From positions 64,198 to 74,444 of the forward strand of contig MU647684.1 of NCBI GenBank assembly GCA_026770585.1: a stretch of DNA of 10,247 nucleotides, read 5' to 3'. This document shows, one piece after another, positions 5,384 through 10,247 of the stretch. The translations under genes and the position numbers were made by a program. Positions within the stretch are counted from its first letter, which is position 1; each line of letters starts with the position of its first letter. The stretch is from Baffinella frigidus (lineage: Eukaryota > Cryptophyceae > Cryptomonadales > Baffinellaceae). The notes under the pieces are model-generated. The model had not been told where the DNA came from. It saw nothing but the letters and a program-made list of their open reading frames with translations, and did no database searches.

Positions 5384-5490
5384 TATCCGTGATGTGGAGG
5401 ATCGACGAAGATGGCAACTTGCACAGGTAGACCCACGAGAAAGTCGGCGTGTTCAGTAAGTCAAGTCAGCGTGTTCAGTAAGTCAACCCA
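5381..5490 (+). pseudogene. Exon-like unit 3 with internal stop and 22-bp duplication
   Basis: Reads MWRIDEDGNLHR, then a TAG stop, then THEKVGVFSK. GAC to GAT, CTG to TTG and GAA to GAG relative to unit 1 are silent. The 3' part is duplicated exactly in tandem as 22-bp units (5443-5464 and 5465-5486, one difference), so GTAAGT occurs twice (5456-5461 and 5478-5483). The stop shows that this copy is not translated as such. Confidence 0.45.
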
Positions 5491-5534
5491 CACAGCCAAC
5501 TTCCAAGGGATTTTGGATAACCCCTAGACGATAA
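5487..5534 (+). mobile_element. Family-A left-end fragment
   Basis: CCCACACAGCCAACTTCCAA, GGGATTTTGGATAACCCC, TAGACGATAAGA. The match to the rest of family A ends near 5534. Confidence 0.75.
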
Positions 5535-5605
5535 GAACACAGTTTGCACCAATGCGGTGCTTGGCACCACCAAAAGGTGACTGCTTCGTTCCGCGAAAGT
5601 CGTCG

Positions 5606-5658
5606 TGTGGTCAAAAGTCACTATTTGGTCAAAAGTCACTGTTTTGTCAAAAGTTATC
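5606..5658 (+). repeat. 18-bp tandem repeat, three units
   Basis: Units start at 5608, 5626 and 5644, with the core TGGTCAAAAGTCACT. The third is diverged (TTGTCAAAAGTTATC). It lies just upstream of the D element. Confidence 0.85.
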
Positions 5659-5676
5659 GTGCGGCGCAGAGCCCCA

Positions 5677-5888
5677 CCACTCGAGGCTGGAAGTGTGACT
5701 ATTTTGAAATAGGGATTCTTTTACAAGTGAAGGGGAAACAAGAAGTGTGTAGTATTTTTCACACAAATAGGGGCGTTTGGTCACGTAGCTCAAGGAATTC
5801 CTTGAGCTACGTGACCAAGCCTGCCCGTGACTGGTACTAAATTTAACAACCTCACATTTGAAATAGTCCCACTTCCAGCCTCGAGTGG
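5677..5888. mobile_element. Family-D MITE-like element (212 bp) with central palindrome
   Basis: The termini 5677-5704 and 5861-5888 are 28-bp inverted repeats with one mismatch, beginning CCACTCGAGGCTGGAAGTG. Weaker pairing continues inward. Near the middle, 5777-5818 is a perfect 42-bp palindrome without spacer. A second partial copy of the 3' half lies at 8330-8387. The open frame that crosses the palindrome is not a gene. No clear target-site duplication was found. Confidence 0.88.
5777..5818. repeat. Perfect 42-bp spacerless palindrome
   Basis: The centre is GGAATTCC (5794-5801). The left arm begins TTGGTCACGTAGCTCAAGG and the right arm is its exact reverse complement. Such a sequence can extrude a cruciform. 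It carries CACGTAG/CTACGTG words and an EcoRI-type GAATTC at its centre. Confidence 0.97.
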
Positions 5889-5938
5889 CACCCCCAACTC
5901 CCGATCATCTGAAAATCGGTTTGTCAAACCCGTGCCAT

Positions 5939-6076
5939 CCACACGGTGGGCTACGAAGGTTTCGTGGGGGCTGGAATTCAGGGTGTTACGTGACCAAATT
6001 ACACCAGAAAATCCTGCAAGTTAACTGCCTCAAGGCAAGTTTACTTTTGATGAAAGATTCGTAGTCCACCGTGTGG
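5939..6076 (+). mobile_element. Family-K element, complete (138 bp)
   Basis: The left terminus CCACACGGTGGGCTACGAA (5939-5957) and the right terminus 6058-6076, whose reverse complement is CCACACGGTGGACTACGAA, agree at 18 of 19 positions. The interior matches 966-1069. The ends resemble those of family A (CCACACAGCGGGCTACG), so both may use one transposase. Confidence 0.9.
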
Positions 6077-6085
6077 TACCCGACT

Positions 6086-6126
6086 AAGAACGGGATTTAA
6101 TCCCGCCGAGTGTTCACGGTGAACAC
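6086..6126. repeat. Two adjacent short hairpins
   Basis: GGGATT-T-AATCCC and GTGTTCAC-G-GTGAACAC lie side by side. Neither is followed by a T-run. The rest of 6077-6296 shows no repeat partner. Confidence 0.55.
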
Positions 6127-6296
6127 GGTTTGGCAACGGAAATCACCACACAACTGTTTTACTATTACTGGTGCAAACCAAGTTCGTTCCGCCGAAGTGC
6201 AGTGCGGGCCAGCTACAGCGTATCCTGCTCCTTGTCTCACGCTCGCAGCCGCTAGCTTGCCGCAGCGTGTCAACATTTAGGGTCAAAAGTTGACAG

Positions 6297-6442
6297 CTTC
6301 CAGCCCTGGACGGCTTTCCTGGGACCTAAAGCGGATCAAATCCCCTTTCGGGGCCTGAAATTCCTCAAAGTCTGAAACAGGGGTGAGCGTAGAGGGGATT
6401 TGATCCGCTTCATGACCCAGAAAGCACCCCAGGGCTGGTAGG
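6297..6442 (-). mobile_element. Family-E element, copy 1 (about 146 bp)
   Basis: The left arm CTTCCAGCCCTGG...GGACCTAAAGCGGATCAAAT pairs with the right arm ATTTGATCCGCTT...CCAGGGCTGG over about 50 bp with several mismatches. The middle (GGGGTGAGCG, TCTGAAACAG) is the reverse complement of the middle of copy 2, so the two copies lie in opposite orientation. Confidence 0.88.
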
Positions 6443-6705
6443 TTCCGAAACTAAAGTGTGTAGTAATTTTCGTTGCCAAATCTTATTCAACTTGATTACT
6501 CCGGCCGGGTGTCGTGTGGTTCTTGGCATCACACCCACATCGCCGCTCACTCCTACCTCACCACAGAGCCACCAGAACACAACCAAATCGGGGTATGCCA
6601 CCTGCAGTAAATTCCACTGGGAATAACCCCGGAGGGTGTATCTCTGGTGACGAAAGTTACTCCACTCCACCCCGGTTTGATGCTCTTCTGGTTGCTGGCG
6701 GTCCT
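6443..6705. other. Spacer between the inverted E elements
   Basis: Holds GTGTAGTAATTTTCGTTGCC at 6457-6476. A similar AAATTTCGTTGCCCAAATCC follows copy 2 at 6891, so both copies share a right neighbour despite opposite orientation. Short open frames exist on both strands, but no domain or splice signal was recognised. Confidence 0.45.
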
Positions 6706-6884
6706 TGCGCTCGTTACGCAAGCTTCCAGCCCTGATGGGCTTTTTGGGACCTGAAGCGGATCAAATCCCCTCTACACTCACCCCTTTTTCAGACTTTGAA
6801 ACATTTCAGGCCTCGAAAAGGGATTTGATCCGCTTCAGGGCCCAGAAAAGCCCTCCAGGGCTGGAAGCTTGCGTGACGAGCGCA
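6706..6884 (+). mobile_element. Family-E element, copy 2 (about 179 bp, long arms)
   Basis: Inverted arms of about 66 bp run inward from TGCGCTCGT-ACGCAAGCTT through CCAGCCCTG and CTGAAGCGGATCAAATCCC, with only a handful of mismatches. The outer 15-17 bp (TGCGCTCGTTACGCAAG) are not present in copy 1. The interior is CACTCACCCCTTTTTCAGAC, TTTGAAACATTTCAGGCC. It encodes no protein. The frame from 6705 that spans it merely lacks stops. Confidence 0.9.
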
Positions 6885-6979
6885 GACAGCAAATTTCGTT
6901 GCCCAAATCCGTTCATTTACGTTATTGTCTCGGATGAACGCAGATACCGTCTTGGATCACGTGGAGGAAGGCACCCTCG

Positions 6980-7015
6980 GAAGCGACATGGAATCCCCTG
7001 AGGTGCCCGTTTCCT
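6980..7015 (+). repeat. GAAGCGACATGG / GAGGTGCCCG repeat, copy 1
   Basis: GAAGCGACATGGAATCCCCT, GAGGTGCCCGTTTCC. The same words recur at 7223-7240, 7331-7351, 7408-7443 and 7640-7660. It opens the composite array. Confidence 0.75.
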
Positions 7016-7017
7016 TT

Positions 7018-7051
7018 CCGCTACCGAGCGAGGACGGGACACGATTTTAAA
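7018..7051 (+). repeat. 34-bp dispersed repeat, copy 2
   Basis: Partner of 1083-1116. Confidence 0.8.
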
Positions 7052-7084
7052 AACTTTAACCTGAATCCTGATTCCTGAAGGAAA

Positions 7085-7163
7085 TGGACTTTTAAAATGA
7101 AAAGCCAGGACCGGAATCCCGGTCCTGGCTGTCTTATATGTGCCGAGTTGGCTCGACAGCGGA
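7085..7163 (+). repeat. Hairpin-bearing dispersed repeat, copy 2
   Basis: Partner of 492-565. The palindrome 7103-7130 is a perfect 12-bp stem (AGCCAGGACCGG with CCGGTCCTGGCT) around AATC. It is longer than in copy 1 and has G-C where copy 1 has A-T. The same CTGTCTTATATGT, CCGAGTT and GCTCGA words follow. Confidence 0.8.
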
Positions 7164-7222
7164 TGTCCTTTCGATTGTTTGTATTATTGCCCTGTAGGTC
7201 TTTCAAGAAGGCGCCCTAGGTG

Positions 7223-7800
7223 GCGACATGGAATCCCCTGCGGTGCGTCTTCTTCTCTCTTCTTCAGTGCTCTCGATGCAGGTCCTAGATAGGCCCTTAA
7301 GCCTTGAGGTGGGTCTACGCGCCGTACGGAACGAGCCTTCCCCCTGAGGTGCCCGTTCCCTTTCGGGTTTTCAGTTCGGATTCCATGTCGCTACCTAGCG
7401 CCCTGAGAAGCGACATGGGATCCCGTGAGGTGCCCGTTCCCTTTAGGTCTTTCAGATTTTTGAGTATTGCTCGTTCCCTTTTGCTCGTTCCCTTTTTGTC
7501 TTGCTCGTTCCCTGTCCTTGCGTTTTGAGGTGCGTCTTCTTCTCTCTTCTTCACGACTCTCGATACTACTCTCGATACAGGTCCTAGATAGGCCATCAAG
7601 CCTTGAGGTGAGTGATACAACAGTCTGTGCGCCGTAAGCCCCCTGAGGTGCCCGTTCCCTGTAGGTCCTTTACAATTTTTTTGTGTGGTTTTTAGGTCCT
7701 AGTTTTTTGAAGTGCGTCTTCTTCTCTTTTTAATTACTCTCGATACAGGTCCTTGATAGGCCATTAAACCTTGAGGTGAGTGATATGATAGTCCATGAGT
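7223..7800 (+). repeat. Composite direct-repeat array, family F
   Basis: Three copies of a block start at 7242, 7529 and 7711: GGTGCGTCTTCTTCTC, then CTCTCGATACAGGTCC, TAGATAGGCC, AAGCCTTGAGGTGAGTGATA. Between them recur CCCTGAGGTGCCCGTTCCCT and TAGGTC-TT. A three-copy TTGCTCGTTCCCT run occupies 7467-7513, and GGATTCCATGTCGCT (7378-7392) pairs with 7409-7423. Spacings are unequal (287 and 182 bp). Many TAG/TGA triplets interrupt it. It may be a satellite or an array of element fragments. Confidence 0.8.
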
Positions 7801-7818
7801 CTTGAAGAACGAGCACGC

Positions 7819-7858
7819 GTAGGGGTTATTCGAAATCCCTTCGAAGTCCGCTGTGTGG
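7819..7858 (-). mobile_element. Family-A end fragment
   Basis: AGGGGTTATTCGAAATCCCT, TCGAAGTCCGCTGTGTGG is the reverse complement of the family-A left end. The rest of the element is missing. Confidence 0.8.
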
Positions 7859-7902
7859 CCTGCTCGAGAGGTGTGCCACTGCATCCTCCCTCGTGTATCT
7901 CG

Positions 7903-8090
<188 letters not shown>

Positions 8091-8156
8091 TTCTCCATGA
8101 AAAGAAAAGAGAAAAAAACGGCGACTAGACTCCGTTACAAAAAAAATGGCCCACCA

Positions 8157-8191
8157 GCCAGGTTATTTCCCTTACGGTAATGCCTACCGCA
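8157..8191 (+). repeat. Family-G word, copy 2
   Basis: AGCCAGGTTATTTCCC, then ACGGTAATGCCTACCGCA; matches 3131-3163. Here it is not next to a family-A end. Confidence 0.65.
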
Positions 8192-8278
8192 GGCTCTCCA
8201 CACGAGAATGCCAGAAGGGCCTATTTAAACCCGTTTGGTTTTAAAAGTGGGCATTTTTGTAGCATCTTTCGTGAGGGT

Positions 8279-8387
8279 GGTCACGTAACTCTGCGAAATT
8301 AGCACTGTCACGAGGTTGGTTACGTTATTCTGGTACAAATATTTACAACCCCACATATGAATAGGGTCCTCCAACATTCTCGAGTGG
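8279..8387 (+). mobile_element. Family-D element, partial copy
   Basis: 8330-8387 matches the 3' part of the 5677-5888 element: CTGGTAC, AAAT, TTACAACC, CACAT, GAATAG, TC, CCAACATTCTCGAGTGG. GGTCACGTAACTC at 8279 recalls the palindrome arm, but the perfect palindrome is not conserved. The left terminus is missing. Confidence 0.65.
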
Positions 8388-8412
8388 CTCTGGCGTGTCC
8401 GCTTGCGGGTTG

Positions 8413-8579
8413 TTCAAGAATCGGACTTTCGACCCAAACCGGGCCACCTTTCCGTGACCTTATCCGCAGGAACCCTCCTATGTCCCTACGGATTGCCTAC
8501 CGTAGGGTCCTAGGTCTTATCGCTTGAGGGTTATTCAAAACCCCTTCGAAGTCCGCTGTCTGGATTCAAGAGTCGGACT
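8413..8579 (-). mobile_element. Family-A element, copy with flanking 15-bp direct repeats
   Basis: 8428-8562 carries CCCAAACCGGGCCACCTTTC, CCTTATCCGCAGGAACCC, CCCTACGGATTGCCTACC, GGGTCCTAGGTCTTATCGCT, GGGTTATTCAAAACCCCTTC and AAGTCCGCTGTCTGG. The proximal terminus is degraded or replaced. TTCAAGAATCGGACT (8413-8427) and TTCAAGAGTCGGACT (8565-8579) flank it as direct repeats with one mismatch. Confidence 0.8.
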
Positions 8580-8601
8580 CGGCGCGAACCGCCCTTGCGA
8601 C

Positions 8602-8736
8602 CACCAGCCCACAGAGTGGGAGCAAATTCTCTCGGTCGAGACCCTGATTTGTACCACAGGCCGCCGGATTCCGGCGGCCTCTAGTACAAACTAAGGGGGT
8701 TAAAAAAGGTGATTTGCTCCCGCTCTAGGGCTGGTG
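8602..8736. mobile_element. Family-H MITE-like element (about 135 bp)
   Basis: The left arm CACCAGCCC...GGGAGCAAATT pairs with the right arm ATTTGCTCCC...GGGCTGGTG. In the middle, 8658-8680 is a 23-bp palindrome (AGGCCGCCGGA, T, TCCGGCGGCCT), flanked by TTTGTAC and GTACAAA. This gives a nested palindrome within an inverted-repeat element. Single copy in this window. Confidence 0.8.
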
Positions 8737-8761
8737 TGACCCCGCCGAGTACCCCACGCCT

Positions 8762-8817
8762 CCTCCTAGGACCCTACGGTAGGCCTACGCCTAGGGCCCT
8801 ACGGTGGTCCTAGGAGG
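8762..8817. repeat. Inverted repeat with CCTACGG words
   Basis: CCTCCTAGGACC (8762-8773) and GGTCCTAGGAGG (8806-8817) are exact inverted repeats. The loop contains CCTACGGTAGGCCTACG. The same words (CCTAGGAC, CTACGGTAGG) occur in families A and B. Confidence 0.75.
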
Positions 8818-8901
8818 GGGGGGTGCTTTCTTAGGAGCGAGGTACCACTAAGCCTCACACAAAGACCAAATCGTCGATTTTCAGACCTCAGATTCTCCTT
8901 G

Positions 8902-9035
8902 CAGAGACCCCAATCTTGGTACCAAAACACCTTTTGGGAACAGGTCGAAATCAATGGACTTGGTCCTTCCGTGAGGGTTGGTGGTACCCCTGAACACGTT
9001 GAGTACGAAGAGGACCAGGGTGCGGGTAGAACACG
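8902..9035 (+). other. Possible exon fragment, not recognised
   Basis: A frame after a pyrimidine-rich TTCTCCTTGCAG (8892-8903, acceptor-like) reads RPQSWYQNTFWEQVEINGLG, continues with PSVRVGGTPEHVEYEEDQG and stays open into the family-I repeat. The stretch has no repeat partner in the window and its composition looks protein-like. No donor site or second exon is clear, and frames also exist on the other strand. It could be chance. Confidence 0.2.
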
Positions 9036-9186
9036 CATTCCACTGCAAGGCCGGACATTTTGTAAAAGTCAATTCGCCCACAAAATCTGTCAACTTAGAA
9101 ACGAGGTACCCAGATTGGGTACTTCGAAAATCGATTTTCGCCTGGAGTTGACTAATGCAAAAAAACTCTGCCCTGGCAGTGCACTC
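9034..9186 (+). mobile_element. Family-I element, copy 2
   Basis: Partner of 3961-4110. The left part CCACTGCAAGGCCGGACATT and right part CCCTGGCAGTGCAC are imperfect inverted ends, with AGTCAA and GTTGAC further in. The core hairpin is GTACCCA-GAT-TGGGTAC, and CGAAAATCGATTTTCG (9125-9140) is a perfect 16-bp palindrome. Confidence 0.78.
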
Positions 9187-9272
9187 CCCCGAAACCCAAA
9201 CGAATGAAAACTTTCCCCAATTTCCCCACACAGGCCAAGACGGACGACAAGTCAAGGAAACGGCGTCAGGTC

Positions 9273-9410
9273 ACTGCGCCCCTGAAACCAAAACACAACC
9301 CAAAACACACTGCGCCCCTAAACCCAAAACACACCCCAAACACCCTAAACCCAAAACACCCTGCGCCCCAAAACCCAAAACACACCCAAAACACAAACCC
9401 TAAGCTCTAG
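9273..9410 (+). repeat. Degenerate CCCAAAA / ACACACCC repeat with CTGCGCCCC words
   Basis: CTGCGCCCC occurs at 9273, 9310 and 9361, each time followed by AAACC-AAAACACA. The CCCTAAACCCAAAAC words link it to the telomere-like arrays. Pro-Lys-His-rich frames are artefacts of composition. A short CCCTAAA remnant continues at 9450-9480. Confidence 0.8.
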
Positions 9411-9527
9411 ACCTTAAACGAATTATCACAGACTCCGGAGCCCGTTTAGTCCCTAAATCCTACACCCTAAAGCCGAACCCCTATGAATGTGAACAGTCTG
9501 GTTCTGGTTGAAGCTGAGATCTGCAGT

Positions 9528-9665
9528 CCACTCAGCAGCCACCGAGGTCTTCACGGACGCAGACCATCTAAACTATTTGTCCTGGAATCTTATCCATCGC
9601 TATGGATTCCAACCGGAATTTCCCCCGAGAATCCGGGGGGAGATATCTTCGGTCGCTGCTCTCGC
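9528..9665 (+). mobile_element. Family-C element, near complete
   Basis: Starts with CCACTCAGCAGCCACCGAGG and ends with CTTCGGTCGCTGCTCTCG, whose reverse complement resembles the start. The middle carries CCATCTAAA, GGAATCTTATCCATCGC, GGATTCCAACCGGAATT and CCGAGAATCCGGGG. Same strand as 1533-1626 and opposite to 2979-3117. Confidence 0.82.
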
Positions 9666-10015
9666 CGCATCGCACACTGAGCCAGAACATTTCACCTACG
9701 TCAACTGCCCATCAAAGCCAGTGCCTTCAGTCAAATGTCTGCGCTGGGTGCAGGTCCATGTATAAGTGGCAAGGGCGCGGCAGCCCCCTGTTTCTCAATG
9801 ATCTAATCCCGCCAAGCATCCACCCTGTATCCCCTCTTCACGAGCCTCTGCACTGGAGAGCTAAACGCGATCCGAAGGCAAAAAAATGCTTTCCCTGCAG
9901 ATCCCTTCTACGGAACGGTGTGTCGTTGGCATATGTTGGGCGAAATTAAAACCTTAAGGACCTAAAGGATTTTAAACGCGTCGCTGGTCCCCGCATGCAC
10001 GAAAATTACTGCACA
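9666..10015. other. Unassigned stretch with a family-I-like scrap
   Basis: ACGTCAACTGCCCATCAAAG (9698-9717) resembles the inner family-I words near 3992-4012. Nothing else matches the window. A 115-codon frame (9602-9949) starts inside the family-C element and shows no recognisable domain, so it is not called as a gene. Confidence 0.45.
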
Positions 10016-10047
10016 CCTGAATCATCTGGTCCCTGAATCATCTGGTC
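10016..10047 (+). repeat. Exact 16-bp tandem duplication
   Basis: CCTGAATCATCTGGTC occurs twice without spacer, directly before the family-C fragment. Confidence 0.9.
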
Positions 10048-10048
10048 A

Positions 10049-10106
10049 TCATCTAAACGATGTGTCCTAGAATCTTATCCATTGCTATGGATCCAACCGG
10101 AAAATG
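10049..10106 (+). mobile_element. Family-C fragment
   Basis: TCATCTAAACGAT, GTCCTAGAATCTTATCC, ATTGCTATGGATCCAACCGG. Neither terminus is present. Confidence 0.78.
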
Positions 10107-10223
10107 GTTTTAATTTGAAACTTTTGGATCCAATCAAAATTACTACACCAATGATTGAATATTGCTAGTAAAACTCTTTATGTGTAGTAAATTTATCATT
10201 GCAAGAAGGTTCTAAATTAAAAC
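10107..10223. repeat. Nested AT-rich inverted repeats
   Basis: GTTTTAATTT (10107-10116) pairs exactly with AAATTAAAAC (10214-10223). Inside, ATTACTACAC (10139-10148) pairs with GTGTAGTAAAT (10181-10191) with one gap. The nested arrangement could be a further small element that begins where the family-C fragment ends. Confidence 0.65.
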
Positions 10224-10247
10224 TGTTTTCCTATGACATCCGTGCAG

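Noticed and set aside
5608-5658. Operator-like binding array
   Set aside because: The TGGTCAAAAGTCAC triplicate has no gene next to it and is better described as a short tandem repeat.
9155-9410. Lys-Pro-His-rich frames, histone-like at first sight
   Set aside because: Composition follows from CCCAAAAC/ACACACCC repeats; there are no histone motifs.

Overview
This window looks like non-coding, repeat-rich nuclear DNA of a eukaryote, probably from a subtelomeric or repeat-dense region. No reading frame supports an ordinary protein gene. The longest open frames (up to about 197 codons) run straight through palindromes, 7-bp and 13-bp tandem repeats or (GA)n, and no family motif was recognised. 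No tRNA, rRNA, CRISPR or bacterial-type operon signal was found. The 7-bp CCCTAAA/TTTAGGG repeat is the plant-type telomere repeat, which is also known from green algae and some alveolates such as dinoflagellates and chromerids. Together with balanced base composition and short dispersed inverted-repeat elements, this suggests an algal or protist genome, but the species cannot be fixed from the window.

Layout. 1-1200: short direct and inverted repeats, one 156-bp terminal-inverted-repeat (TIR) element (795-950) and a truncated copy of a second family (966-1069). 1224-1626: a dispersed repeat copy, a 13-bp minisatellite between 45-50 bp direct repeats, and a truncated family-C element. 1904-2900: five diverged units of a tandem array rich in CACGTG, interrupted by a near-perfect 166-bp hairpin element and a (GA)n tract. 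2979-3313: back-to-back family-C and family-A elements. 3601-3745 and 4634-5066: telomere-like 7-mer arrays. 3839-4559: two family-A copies in opposite orientation around a GTTGAC-rich stretch. 5065-5540: three copies of an exon-like unit alternating with family-A ends. 5606-6076: an 18-bp triplicate, a 212-bp element with a perfect 42-bp palindrome, and a 138-bp TIR element. 6297-6884: an inverted pair of one 145-180 bp element. 6980-7800: a composite direct-repeat array. 7903-8090: an (AT)n(GT)n(AT)n microsatellite. 8157-8817: further elements of families G, D, A and H plus a small palindrome. 9034-9410: a family-I element and CCCAAAA/CACACCC repeats. 9528-10247: family-C copies and AT-rich inverted repeats.

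The elements behave like non-autonomous MITEs: about 135-215 bp, TIRs of 19-66 bp, several copies in both orientations, no transposase. Five families share the end signature 5'-CCAC...GTGG-3', so one absent transposase may mobilise them all. The most interesting items are the exon-like unit with a conserved GTAAGT donor, the hairpin element with a reconstructable empty site and ACAT duplication, the spacerless 42-bp palindrome, the CACGTG pairs at a fixed 21-bp spacing, and the roughly five-fold excess of GTTGAC.
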